Positions 17,748 to 25,173 of a DNA stretch of 57,206 bases are shown here, piece after piece. Made by a program: the position numbers and the translations under genes. Source of the stretch: an uncultured Blautia sp. GTDB lineage: Bacteria; Bacillota; Clostridia; Lachnospirales; Lachnospiraceae. Within the stretch, counting starts at the first letter, position 1. Each line of letters starts with the position of its first letter. The stretch spans positions 1 through 57,206 of the forward strand of contig URVB01000020.1 in NCBI GenBank assembly GCA_900551075.1, written 5' to 3'. Below the pieces are notes generated by a model. It saw nothing but the letters and a program-made list of their open reading frames with translations, ran no database searches and was not told the origin of the DNA.

Positions 17748-17948
17748 ACCTTCCTCCCTAATTCAAACTAATACTAAATTTTTCTCAACACACTGTCAGG
17801 AAAATTCTCTTTTGAATTATCCCTGTTAACTATACATGATTCCCTTTCCTTTACATATAACTATAGTTGCTTATTGTTTTTTCAACAATGAATAATAATT
17901 CCAAAAATAGAGGTCTTTTGCTCCTACAGTCATGAAATACATGCCATC

Positions 17949-17997
17949 CGTTTAAATAGCATAAGGACAATAGAACAGGATTTAAACGTACTTATGC
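17949..17997. other. Interleaved inverted repeats (possible pseudoknot) in cluster upstream region
   Basis: Four arms occur in the order A-B-A'-B': CGTTTAAAT (17949-17957), GCATAAG (17959-17965), ATTTAAACG (17980-17988), CTTATGC (17991-17997). A pairs with A' and B with B', the layout of an H-type pseudoknot on RNA, or of two overlapping operators on DNA. It lies in the 349-base gap between the leftward cluster operon and the rightward gene at 18097. No other feature is obvious in that gap apart from the promoter at 18032-18060. Confidence 0.4.
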
Positions 17998-18031
17998 CGG
18001 AGACTTAAAAACTGTGCGGATTTCAAATCTC

Positions 18032-18076
18032 TGGCTTTTTCTTTTTCCGTATAGTATAATAGAAGTATATTATACT
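18032..18076 (+). promoter_or_regulatory. Promoter with overlapping inverted repeat, upstream of 18097 gene
   Basis: A TATAAT -10 box at 18055-18060 is spaced 17 bases from TGGCTT (18032-18037), a weak -35. The -10 is part of an 8-bp inverted repeat AGTATAAT/ATTATACT (18053-18060 and 18069-18076), a good candidate operator. The downstream gene has AAAAAGGAG before its ATG at 18097. Confidence 0.5.
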
Positions 18077-18096
18077 CATACAAAAAGGAGCAGCTT

Positions 18097-18669
18097 ATGG
18101 GTAAAAAAGTATATCCTGATTGGGTACAGGTTCACAAAGTCCAGGGAACAACCATCAAAAAAGTAGGAACAAACTACTACCTTTACAAACATACTTCCAA
18201 AAGAGTGCCTGGAAAAAAGTATCCGCAGCCTGTGGATACATATATCGGAGTTATAACCAGAGAAGGTGTCATTGAAAGCAGAAAGAAAAAACTGTCTCTT
18301 ACCGAAGCCGAAGTGAAGGAATATGGTTTTTCAAAAGCCATTTGGCTGTTATGCCCGGAAAACTGGAAGAAACCACTGGGCGTTGATTGGGAAGATGTCC
18401 TTTTCATCATCATAAAGAAATGGTCGTCAGAATCTTACCTGGAAAAAGAAAGAACCATAAAAAACGAGGAAGCTTTTCATTATCAGCTCGCAACCCAGAT
18501 GGGCAGTCTGAGCCAGAAAATCTATAAAAAATATGGCGTCGGCCTTTCAGAATTAGAACTGCTGAAAACCATTTATCTTGTATATCTGGGAAAAGAAACT
18601 GTGGTATCAAAAATAAACGAAGGGCAAAAACATTTGTTGGATAAAATAGGGATAAATCTGGAAATGTGA
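18097..18669 (+). CDS. Conserved-looking hypothetical protein, 190 aa
   Basis: I do not recognise a function. The protein is basic and soluble, with no signal peptide or membrane helix. Its first 60 residues (YYLYKHTSKRVPGKK, then TYIGVITREGVI) recall the N-terminus of IS1634-type transposases, where a short beta-rich segment precedes an IGki...G motif, but no DDE catalytic domain follows. The C-terminal half is helical. It has a good RBS and its own promoter, so it is probably expressed. It could be a remnant or an adapted protein of mobile-element origin; confidence in any role is low. Confidence 0.6.
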   Translation: MGKKVYPDWVQVHKVQGTTIKKVGTNYYLYKHTSKRVPGKKYPQPVDTYIGVITREGVIESRKKKLSLTEAEVKEYGFSKAIWLLCPENWKKPLGVDWEDVLFIIIKKWSSESYLEKERTIKNEEAFHYQLATQMGSLSQKIYKKYGVGLSELELLKTIYLVYLGKETVVSKINEGQKHLLDKIGINLEM

Positions 18670-18899
18670 TGATAAAAGATTTTAAACGAATCCCTGCTGG
18701 AATCATATAGCTTCTCTCTTCCAAAAGCATGAAATAGCAGTAGATTTATTACTCTTCGTCAGTACATTGACACTAACTACGGGTCAGTAACGTAAACACG
18801 ATAATAATCAAAAAACAGAATTTTTGTACATAATAATTACGTACTATAGATCGTTTTTCAAATCATAGAATTATAATATACTAATATAGGGTGATAATT

Positions 18900-19241
18900 A
18901 TGGAAAATACACATGAAGGTTTTACAAAAAAAACTGGCTATAGGATAATGAAAATCCGTTTAGAAAGGCACTATTCACGAGAATATTTAGCTGAGCTAGC
19001 CGATATTTCGCCTAAGTTTCTTTATGAAATTGAAATTGGAAAAAAAGGATGCTCCTCATATATACTATATATGCTGGCACGCTCACTAAATGTAGATATT
19101 AATTGTTTATTATTTGACGAAAATGAAATGAGTAATCCGGATTTCTACATATTATACAAACTACTCGATAAAAAGAAAAGGGAAAAAGTTGATCTTGTCA
19201 TCAAAAACATTCTTGAATTGACTAACGGAGTTGATAAATAA
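18900..19241 (+). CDS. XRE-family helix-turn-helix regulator
   Basis: 113 residues from the ATG at 18900 (AGGGTGAT lies upstream; an in-frame GTG at 18891 is less likely). Residues about 12-65 form an XRE/Cro-type HTH (IMKIRLERHYSREYLAELADISPKFLYEIEIGKKG), followed by a short helical tail with KKKREKVDLVIKNIL. Single-domain XRE proteins usually repress or activate nearby promoters. Its place upstream of the biosynthetic operon makes it the best candidate for cluster regulator. The base composition is AT-rich like the cluster. A TATAAT at 18872-18877 could be its -10, though no clear -35 is seen. Confidence 0.85.
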   Translation: MENTHEGFTKKTGYRIMKIRLERHYSREYLAELADISPKFLYEIEIGKKGCSSYILYMLARSLNVDINCLLFDENEMSNPDFYILYKLLDKKKREKVDLVIKNILELTNGVDK

Positions 19242-19320
19242 TAAACTTTTTTCGTAAAAGTAACTACCTTCTTTAAATAACAATTTAATCGTTTAGGGGG
19301 GATAAACAAAAAACATATTA

Positions 19321-19383
19321 TTTACATAATGTGCTTACCATCACATATCAAGTTATGACAGCAAGCACCTTCATTTATGTAAA
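19321..19383. other. Long imperfect hairpin between XRE gene and PNPOx-like gene
   Basis: TTTACATAA (19321-19329) pairs with TTATGTAAA (19375-19383), and inside it GTGCTT (19331-19336) pairs with AAGCAC (19363-19368). It lies in the 285-base gap where two genes converge. No T-run follows, so it is not a textbook terminator, but transcription from both sides should end near here. Confidence 0.35.
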
Positions 19384-19526
19384 CTGCAATATTAATGTGT
19401 GACATCTCTCTTATATTCATTTGTCTACACATTTTCTACAGTTTTAAAATCCTTTGTTCCCCTAGTTGGCTATTTGTAGATAAGATTAGTCATCTAACAC
19501 CACATCCGAAAATTATTTTGCACTAA

Positions 19527-19964
19527 TCACTCTATTTTAGTAAAATCAATTTCATAGCGTGTTCCATGGGATAATAATATACCTTCCGTAAGTTGGATCT
19601 GGAGTATACATGTATTAGGATCATTCTCATCTGTATGTCCATTATAATACCATGATGAAAATACATCCCTCAGTTTTGAAGCAAGCTCTTTATTTTGTTC
19701 GGCACACGGATGCCCAAGGTTTTTGCCAATACCATGAGCTGTAAACCATTCTCCACAAATTGAAACAGTCGGATTTTTCTGCATTTGCTTCATCTTATTG
19801 GAAAGAGCATGTGTAATAACATAAAATGAACTGTTTGCATAATATGAATTCACAGCACGAACATATGGTATCGTATCATCTGCAGTAGCTAGCGCAATAA
19901 GTGTATCATGACCAAATCGTTCATTCATAATTTCCAGTGCTTTTTTCAAATAATTTTCATCCAT
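19527..19964 (-). CDS. Pyridoxamine 5'-phosphate oxidase-family protein
   Basis: 145 residues with the split-barrel flavin-binding pattern of PNPOx-like proteins: LIALATADDTIPYVRAV, then FYVITHALSNKMKQMQKNP and VSICGEWFTAHGIG. Such proteins bind FMN or F420-type cofactors or haem; the exact substrate cannot be told from sequence. Cys-containing GEWFTAHG-type members are common as small stand-alone genes in Clostridia. The ATG follows GGAGGGTTAAAGCT. It is separated from the next leftward gene by about 250 bases and may be independent of the cluster. Confidence 0.85.
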   Translation of the reverse strand: MDENYLKKALEIMNERFGHDTLIALATADDTIPYVRAVNSYYANSSFYVITHALSNKMKQMQKNPTVSICGEWFTAHGIGKNLGHPCAEQNKELASKLRDVFSSWYYNGHTDENDPNTCILQIQLTEGILLSHGTRYEIDFTKIE

Positions 19965-20213
19965 AGCTTTAACCCTCCATTCTTTTTGTTAACTAATTGT
20001 ATCACAATTATACAATAACTACAACTCTATAAACACTTGAGGCAAGTTTTTTCATGGATTATCCGGTTTGGGGGCCGGGCGATGGCTGTCTGCGTTACCG
20101 CACCAATCGCATCAGGATAAATTTATTAACTGCTTGAGGCAGGACACAGTAAAAAATAAGTTTGCCCCCATAAAACCGAGTCTGTTTGACCAAAAACTAA
20201 TTTTCCAATAGTC

Positions 20214-21269
20214 TTACTCTGTATTGTTTTCCAGTATTCTAACTAATTTTGATAATGTATCTTTTTCTTTTGCATAAATTTCTTCTAAATATGTTATTGC
20301 ATTTTTTATATATTCATTCTTTTCTCTGAAGGAATACTTTATCAAAACATTTAAACATTTTTCTGAAAGCTTCACAATATCCTGATATGCATCCAGCGCT
20401 GTAATATCATCAATGTAATTAGCATCTATTAAATACTCTATCTTATACCTTATATTAATTTTGTGATTGTACAAAAAATAAATTTGACGTAAATCAAGAT
20501 ACTTTTCTTTGGCGAGATTTTTTAAAAAACAAATTAGAACCTTTATACCTTCAATTCCATATACAATGTTTTCATCACTTCGATAACTATTCCAGCATAA
20601 TAATCTTTTTTCTCCTTTATAAAACGTTGTCGTATTCAAATAATCTTTCAAGGTATCAACGAAATTAGTTATATTAAAATCATATTTAAAATTTTCTCTA
20701 TATTTAAAGTAGCTGATTCGCTTTGTATCAAAATAACTGTGATCAGGAGAATTCACATTTAGATTTTTATATGATAAAATTATTTCGGTATATGAATGCG
20801 TTAATATGGAATATTTTTCTCCCCTGATGTATCCTGTCGAGTATATCAACTGCTTGTCATCATCGTATCCATAAATAAATATATCATGTATTAAATCCTC
20901 GTTTTGAGAATATACATCCAAATATTTCAGATTAACAAACATACAAAGGTAAAAACCTTCATTTATTTTTTTTTGTATAAATTCGATTATATCACATACT
21001 TCGGAAACCGGAACGGAATAACAAGTATAAGGAAAATTAACTATGTTCTCCGGCTGAAAGCAATTTATCGCAGAATTATAAGTAATATCAGAGTAAAAAT
21101 AATCAGAAGTCACATAATCAAAACTGTCATTATACCTTGTAATATAATTCAAATAATTTTGAACCAACCATTTTTTCCCTTCAGGATTATTCATGCATAT
21201 TGAAGTTGTACACGCATAACCATTATAGACATCAACCAGTCCTTTTTGAAATTCTAATATTTTAACCAT
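20214..21269 (-). CDS. Second BtrH-like/papain-fold protein
   Basis: 351 residues. The layout matches a BtrH_N-like papain fold: an early Cys (Cys20, GYACTTSICMNN), a central segment with GFYLCMFVNLKYL, and LIHDIFIYGYDDD supplying the His (His128), followed by family-typical aspartates. The C-terminal 150 residues are helical. Sequence similarity to the 9873-10838 protein is low, so the assignment rests on pattern. It is preceded by GGAGGAAAA and followed upstream by a glycosyltransferase gene 67 bases away in the same direction, suggesting a two-gene unit. It may acylate a sugar or other acceptor, but that is inference. Confidence 0.5.
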   Translation of the reverse strand: MVKILEFQKGLVDVYNGYACTTSICMNNPEGKKWLVQNYLNYITRYNDSFDYVTSDYFYSDITYNSAINCFQPENIVNFPYTCYSVPVSEVCDIIEFIQKKINEGFYLCMFVNLKYLDVYSQNEDLIHDIFIYGYDDDKQLIYSTGYIRGEKYSILTHSYTEIILSYKNLNVNSPDHSYFDTKRISYFKYRENFKYDFNITNFVDTLKDYLNTTTFYKGEKRLLCWNSYRSDENIVYGIEGIKVLICFLKNLAKEKYLDLRQIYFLYNHKINIRYKIEYLIDANYIDDITALDAYQDIVKLSEKCLNVLIKYSFREKNEYIKNAITYLEEIYAKEKDTLSKLVRILENNTE

Positions 21270-21336
21270 TTTTCCTCCACTTAATTTTTCTCAATAATAA
21301 ATATCGGTGTGACATGATAGGCTATTGATCTAATAG

Positions 21337-22470
21337 CTATGCAAGCAGCAGTTTTCGATATAAGCATTCATATCTTTTTATCATTTTTCTAACATCAAAT
21401 TTTTCTTTTGCATGCTTTGCACATCTTTGTCTCATTTTCAAATATGTCTTTTCATCCATACTAAAAATATATTGAATCGCCTCACAAAGACCTTCGATGC
21501 CACACTTTTTAATAATCCAATCGCCTCTGAATTGTTTTTCAGATAAATTAACTAATAGTCCTGTTTTACCATCTTCAATAATTTCAGGCGCCGCTCCTAA
21601 AGCATAGCTAATAACAGGTGTTCCGGCTGACATGGCTTCAATAAACGTTAATCCGAATGGCTCTTCCCACTTAATCGGATTAATCAATATTTTTCCGGAA
21701 CGATAAAAAAGTATTTTTTCCTTTTCACATGTAAAATGTGATTGTTTCATTATATTATCATTTAGGAGAGGTTCAATAACTTTTTTATAATAATCAGCAC
21801 TCTCTATAAGTCCAACGTATCTAAGCCTCTTTTTCATCCGTTTTGCAGCATTAATAGCATCATCAAGCCCTTTGGGAGAAGCTGGATTAATACGTCCTAT
21901 CCAAATTAAGTCCTCCGTATTATTTTCTGTACCATATTGTTGAAATGCATATGTATCAATCCCATTCGGAATATACGCTGACTTAATATAATCAGGCAAA
22001 AACTGCTGCTGGAATTTTGAGGCAACCGCAAAAGCAACATTACCAGAATAGAGATATTTACATAATTTTTCTGAGCGATATATGCCTTCTATCGGCATAT
22101 GCAAACTTGATACTACAGGTTTGGAAAACATTTTATGCATTGCTAAACTTAAAGAACATGACATATTATCATGAAAGATGTCAATTTTATCTTCATATTC
22201 TTTAGCAACAAGCATATTTCTAATATGATAAATATTTTTTAACTCATCCCAAGTATCAGTACCAAAGTTTTTCTGTAGGTTCCACAGATTTTCATCAGTG
22301 GTGGAAACAATTTTTACTCCTTCAATAGAAGAATCCCCACTGCCAAATAAATAGACCTCATGTCCGAGATTAGCTAATTGAAATGACAAATTTGCTGAAA
22401 AAACCTCTGTTCCTCCCCTTGCTAATAACGTAGTACTTTTATCGTTTACAGAAATAACACCAATTTTCAT
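21337..22470 (-). CDS. Glycosyltransferase family 4
   Basis: 377 residues, full length for a GT4 enzyme with GT-B fold. The N-terminal domain shows RGGTEVFSANLSFQLANLGHEVYLFG and the C-terminal nucleotide-sugar domain EEPFGLTFIEAMSAGTPVISY with the paired Glu residues of the family's E-x7-E motif. It transfers a sugar from an NDP-sugar to an unknown acceptor in the cytoplasm. The ATG at 22470 is eight bases from GGGAG; the other ATG two codons upstream is too close. It probably forms a unit with the BtrH-like gene. Whether it belongs to the NRPS-type pathway is open. Confidence 0.9.
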   Translation of the reverse strand: MKIGVISVNDKSTTLLARGGTEVFSANLSFQLANLGHEVYLFGSGDSSIEGVKIVSTTDENLWNLQKNFGTDTWDELKNIYHIRNMLVAKEYEDKIDIFHDNMSCSLSLAMHKMFSKPVVSSLHMPIEGIYRSEKLCKYLYSGNVAFAVASKFQQQFLPDYIKSAYIPNGIDTYAFQQYGTENNTEDLIWIGRINPASPKGLDDAINAAKRMKKRLRYVGLIESADYYKKVIEPLLNDNIMKQSHFTCEKEKILFYRSGKILINPIKWEEPFGLTFIEAMSAGTPVISYALGAAPEIIEDGKTGLLVNLSEKQFRGDWIIKKCGIEGLCEAIQYIFSMDEKTYLKMRQRCAKHAKEKFDVRKMIKRYECLYRKLLLA

Positions 22471-22605
22471 ATACATATCTCCCTGATTCTACTGTGCAGT
22501 ATTATTGCTTTACTTTTTAATTATCATTAAAATTATGATTTAAGCTTTCTTCCTACATAGTTCCCGGTATTTTTCATAATGTAAAAACAGCTATTTGTTA
22601 AATAA

Positions 22606-22719
22606 AAATCAAAAATAGATGCCGCTATTTTAGCTGAGTCTAACTTAGCTCATTATAGTTATACCGAAAAACTCATAGAAAAAGGAATACATGTATTATG
22701 TGAAAATCCGGTTGCATTT
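22606..22719 (+). pseudogene. Gfo/Idh/MocA-family oxidoreductase fragment
   Basis: The frame encodes IDAAILAESNLAHYSYTEK followed by a segment ending in HVLCENPVAF, which is the central motif of Gfo/Idh/MocA oxidoreductases (usually GkhVlcEKPla). The frame begins after a TAA, has no start codon, and similarity stops at about 22719. Only some 38 residues remain of a protein of more than 300. The catalytic-region Lys of EKP is Asn. It is a short gene relic in the gap between the cluster and the tRNA. Confidence 0.65.
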
Positions 22720-22885
22720 AGGGGGGGAAGGAAAGAATGGCGGGACTCCGCATTTCCGAACTCTGCGGGCTGACTGGTGCCAGAAACACAAAGCGGGAGC
22801 AACCAAATTACAAGGAATGAGAAAGTGTGTGGAACGTCCAATGACGGAAAGAACCTTGAACAGTTCATATTTATTATATCACACT

Positions 22886-23026
22886 CAAGGTTCAATTTCA
22901 CCATCTTTTTTTGTTTTATTGCATCATAGTGCCAAGGTTGTCAATGACATTACTGTTCACTCCCAATGTCATGATACCCAAGTCAAAACATATTATTTAA
23001 TGTCTGACCTTTCGGATTGAACCTTG
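22886..23026. repeat. 141-bp segment bounded by 11-bp inverted repeats
   Basis: CAAGGTTCAAT (22886-22896) and ATTGAACCTTG (23016-23026) are perfect inverted repeats. The segment between has no credible gene. It could be a miniature transposable element or an IS scar. The rest of the gap 22720-23259 shows nothing I can name; two open frames of 82-109 codons there look like chance. Confidence 0.35.
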
Positions 23027-23259
23027 ATAATTATGCTGCTGTTTTACATTATAAGCGCCGCTTCTCATACTTGACCACAGTCTATTCAGAAAGGCAGCCT
23101 GCATCCATAGTAAGAGCCACCTTTCTGATAATATCTCCCCTTTCCAGGAGTATCTTGTATCACACTTTGGGACATTTTCATTTGTAGTATACCAGGACAC
23201 CATCCTAAACGGCTCATAATTTTTTTTCTAAATAAAATCTTTTTTTAAATAAAATTCAC

Positions 23260-23288
23260 TTGTAAAACTGCTCTTGCCGATGTATAAT
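23260..23288 (+). promoter_or_regulatory. tRNA-Gly promoter
   Basis: TTGTAA (23260-23265), a 17-base spacer and TATAAT (23283-23288), with the tRNA starting 10 bases after the -10. Confidence 0.8.
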
Positions 23289-23297
23289 AGTTGACAT

Positions 23298-23368
23298 GCA
23301 GATATAGTTCATCGGTAGAACACCAGCTTCCCAAGCTGGGGAGGCGCGTTCTTTTCCCGTTATCTGCT
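23298..23368 (+). tRNA. tRNA-Gly (CCC) with aberrant T-arm
   Basis: 71 nt. The acceptor stem GCAGATA/TATCTGC, the D-arm and the anticodon stem CCAGC/GCTGG pair perfectly, and the loop TTCCCAA gives anticodon CCC. The T-loop reads TTCTTTT where TTCRANY is expected, so the usual purine 57 and A58 are both missing, and the T-stem GCGCG/CCCGT has one C-C mismatch. The 3' end is the attachment site of the element on its right. The gene may be impaired, or the T-arm was altered by integration history. Confidence 0.85.
23354..23368 (+). other. attL core
   Basis: 15-bp core TTCCCGTTATCTGCT at the 3' end of the tRNA-Gly gene, identical to 33200-33214. The flanking bases differ on both sides, so the identity is exactly 15 bp. 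Confidence 0.8.
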
Positions 23369-23373
23369 CTCAC

Positions 23374-23418
23374 AAAAGCCAGGAACCGCTGATAGAGCGG
23401 AATCTTGGCTTTTGTTTT
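23374..23418. terminator. Terminator hairpin at left end of element
   Basis: AAAAGCCA (23374-23381) pairs with TGGCTTTT (23406-23413), with an inner CCGCT/AGCGG pairing, followed by GTTTTTG. It can end the tRNA transcript on the plus strand and, with its A-run, the element's leftward operon on the minus strand. Confidence 0.7.
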
Positions 23419-23426
23419 TGTGGTGC

Positions 23427-23443
23427 GGTACTGAAATGGTACT
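23427..23443. other. Putative integrase arm site, left
   Basis: GGTACTGAAATGGTACT, two GGTACT half sites five bases apart. An identical 17-mer lies at 33082-33098 near the right end. Confidence 0.6.
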
Positions 23444-23458
23444 CAAAATATTATCTGC

Positions 23459-24325
23459 TTACCAGCAATACCCCAACGCCGCATACTCTGTGGAGCTTGT
23501 CCAGGTACGGTTAAAATGTTCCACACCATTCCCCTTCAAGGCTTTACTGTAAGTATCACCATACATAAGCGCCTGCAGTACATTGGCCCTCCTCGGCTCC
23601 CTCATGGCTCTTAATGCCTTGTGTTGGATATCACTGGCCTGATTCACAGTGCAGCCAATCCTCCCCCCGGCCTCTTTTAATGTCTTCCCTTCCTGGTACC
23701 TCATCCGGATCACTGCCGGCTGCTGCCCTGGAAGTTCATCCACCATTCCCCACAAGGTCTCCCGGATCTGCTCCTGCTGCATCCTCTCCAAAATCTCCCC
23801 TTCCGGATCCTCCTGGCCTGGCAGCAGGTCATACATGCTTCCGTCCTCACCTTCCCCGATCGGCACATCCAGGCTGCCCATATCATCCATGAGCATGGCC
23901 TGTTTCAGTTCCTGAAGGTGGTCATAGCCAATGCCCAGGTAGTAGCAGGCTTCCCGATCCGTTGGATTGCGTCCGAACTGTGAAAGAAAGGCAGCAGTCA
24001 GCTTCTTGTATCTCCCGATCTTTGTACGGAGATTCACCGGGATCCGGACAACGCTCCCACAGTCCTCTATATACCGCTGGATAACGCTCCGGATCCAGAA
24101 CCCTGCATAATTGATGAACGGGACACCTTCGTCCGGGTTATAGCCGTCTACGGCTTTGCAAAGGCCTATATAACCCTGCTGTAGCAAGTCCTCCATATCC
24201 TCATAGCCCTGGAAGCGCTTTGCAATGGCTGCTATGAACCCCTGGTTCTGCTGCCAGAGCTGCAGCATATTCTCAGTCACATCTATCCCGGCCCTGATCC
24301 GGATCACTAACTGTTCATTGGTCAT
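23459..24325 (-). CDS. Sigma-70 family RNA polymerase sigma factor (element-encoded)
   Basis: 288 residues. Region 2 is clear (EDLLQQGYIGLCKAVDGYNPDEGVPFINYAGFWIRSVIQRYI), region 3 follows (RIPVNLRTKIGRYKKL, RNPTDREACYYLGI), and region 4 is a HTH (EGKTLKEAGGRIGCTVNQASDIQHKALRAMR). It carries a C-terminal tail of about 45 residues seen in phage-type sigmas. It should redirect host RNA polymerase to element or helper promoters. Start is ATG 24325 with GGAG eight bases upstream, not the frame start at 24346 that would overlap the previous gene. It is the last gene of the capsid operon. Confidence 0.88.
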   Translation of the reverse strand: MTNEQLVIRIRAGIDVTENMLQLWQQNQGFIAAIAKRFQGYEDMEDLLQQGYIGLCKAVDGYNPDEGVPFINYAGFWIRSVIQRYIEDCGSVVRIPVNLRTKIGRYKKLTAAFLSQFGRNPTDREACYYLGIGYDHLQELKQAMLMDDMGSLDVPIGEGEDGSMYDLLPGQEDPEGEILERMQQEQIRETLWGMVDELPGQQPAVIRMRYQEGKTLKEAGGRIGCTVNQASDIQHKALRAMREPRRANVLQALMYGDTYSKALKGNGVEHFNRTWTSSTEYAALGYCW

Positions 24326-24336
24326 GGTATCCACTC

Positions 24337-24678
24337 CTACCCCCATCCAAACAATCTCTGTACCTTCTTTTTCGGTACTTCCTCCGGCCTTACTTTGTCC
24401 GGAACTTCATCCTGCTTCACAACTTCCTCCGGAGCTGCTTCATGTCTCACGTCAGTCCTGCTTGGTTCCTCATCTTCGTTCCAGTCCTCGGCAGCAAGGT
24501 CATTTAATGCAGCAAGGAAATCATAACCAACCGTCCCGTCCTGGTATTTTACCTCATATTTTGACTTGTCCACTCCCAGGGCTTCCATGAAACCGTCATC
24601 ATCATCCGGAAACAAACCGAATTGAAAACTCCCCTTGATTGCCCTGGCACGTTCCAGTAATCTTTCAACGTCTCTCAT
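24337..24678 (-). CDS. Small acidic hypothetical protein of capsid operon
   Basis: 113 residues, not recognised. The N-terminal half has RLLERARAIKGSFQFGLFPDDDDGFMEALGVDKSKY and looks structured; the middle is very acidic and Glu-rich (EDWNEDEEPSRTD) and the end basic (PKKKVQRLFGWG). The start overlaps the previous gene by 14 bases. Position between capsid and sigma genes suggests a role in assembly or regulation, without evidence for either. Confidence 0.65.
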   Translation of the reverse strand: MRDVERLLERARAIKGSFQFGLFPDDDDGFMEALGVDKSKYEVKYQDGTVGYDFLAALNDLAAEDWNEDEEPSRTDVRHEAAPEEVVKQDEVPDKVRPEEVPKKKVQRLFGWG

Positions 24679-24892
24679 TGAGTTCCACTATCTCTTCCAG
24701 AAGATTCTCCAGCTCCTTTATTTTCTGCTGCTGTTCGTCTATCCGGATAGAAGCAAGTACCGCATTACACCCGACTATCAGGGTGTTTCCTGTCTTGCTG
24801 TTCATTTCCCCGTTGGCTACCATGTTCATGATACGGGTCACTGTCCGGCGCACTTCCTGCGGTGTCCCTGTCTTAAGCCTGATCTTACTCAC
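24665..24892 (-). CDS. Small coiled-coil hypothetical protein
   Basis: 75 residues, not recognised. The C-terminal 30 residues (IDEQQQKIKELENLLEEIVELNERR) form a heptad coiled coil; the N-terminal segment TPQEVRRTVTRIMNMVANGE resembles helices of small phage DNA-binding or packaging proteins. It starts with GTG at 24892, overlapping the preceding stop by four bases. Possibly an oligomeric accessory protein of the element. Confidence 0.65.
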   Translation of the reverse strand: MSKIRLKTGTPQEVRRTVTRIMNMVANGEMNSKTGNTLIVGCNAVLASIRIDEQQQKIKELENLLEEIVELNERR

Positions 24893-25110
24893 ATGGCATC
24901 ACCTCGGCCGCTTCCTGTCTGATCGCCGCAAGGTGTATTCTTCTTTTCCGACTCCACAAGCACACATCCCTCAAGCACCATAGCTTTTTCTGCATGCGTC
25001 AGGGAAGGCAGCCCCGGAATATCGCCGACCCTTGTCCGTTCCTCTTTATAGATCACCATGTCATCATCATAAAGCCTGTCATCTGTCGTTACCCGTCTCT
25101 GTTTGTCCAT
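24889..25110 (-). CDS. Small hypothetical protein following capsid gene
   Basis: 73 residues from the ATG at 25110 (AAAGGATGAAAGA precedes it; the frame runs on to 25152). Not recognised. It is charged and soluble with TDDRLYDDDMVIYKEERTRVGDIPG. It lies 63 bases downstream of the capsid gene and overlaps the coiled-coil gene, so it is part of the same operon. Confidence 0.6.
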   Translation of the reverse strand: MDKQRRVTTDDRLYDDDMVIYKEERTRVGDIPGLPSLTHAEKAMVLEGCVLVESEKKNTPCGDQTGSGRGDAM

Positions 25111-25173
25111 TCTTTCATCCTTTCTTATTGCAAAATACCCAGGCAATCGCAAAGGAAAGCCCGGGTACCTCGA

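Noticed and set aside
20000..20213. GC-richer patch near 20070-20110 as an IS end
   Set aside because: No terminal repeat or transposase motif could be read with confidence; it is left unassigned.
22691..23203. Open frames of 109 (plus) and 68 (minus) codons in the tRNA-side gap
   Set aside because: The first begins inside the oxidoreductase relic and neither has a usable RBS or family pattern.
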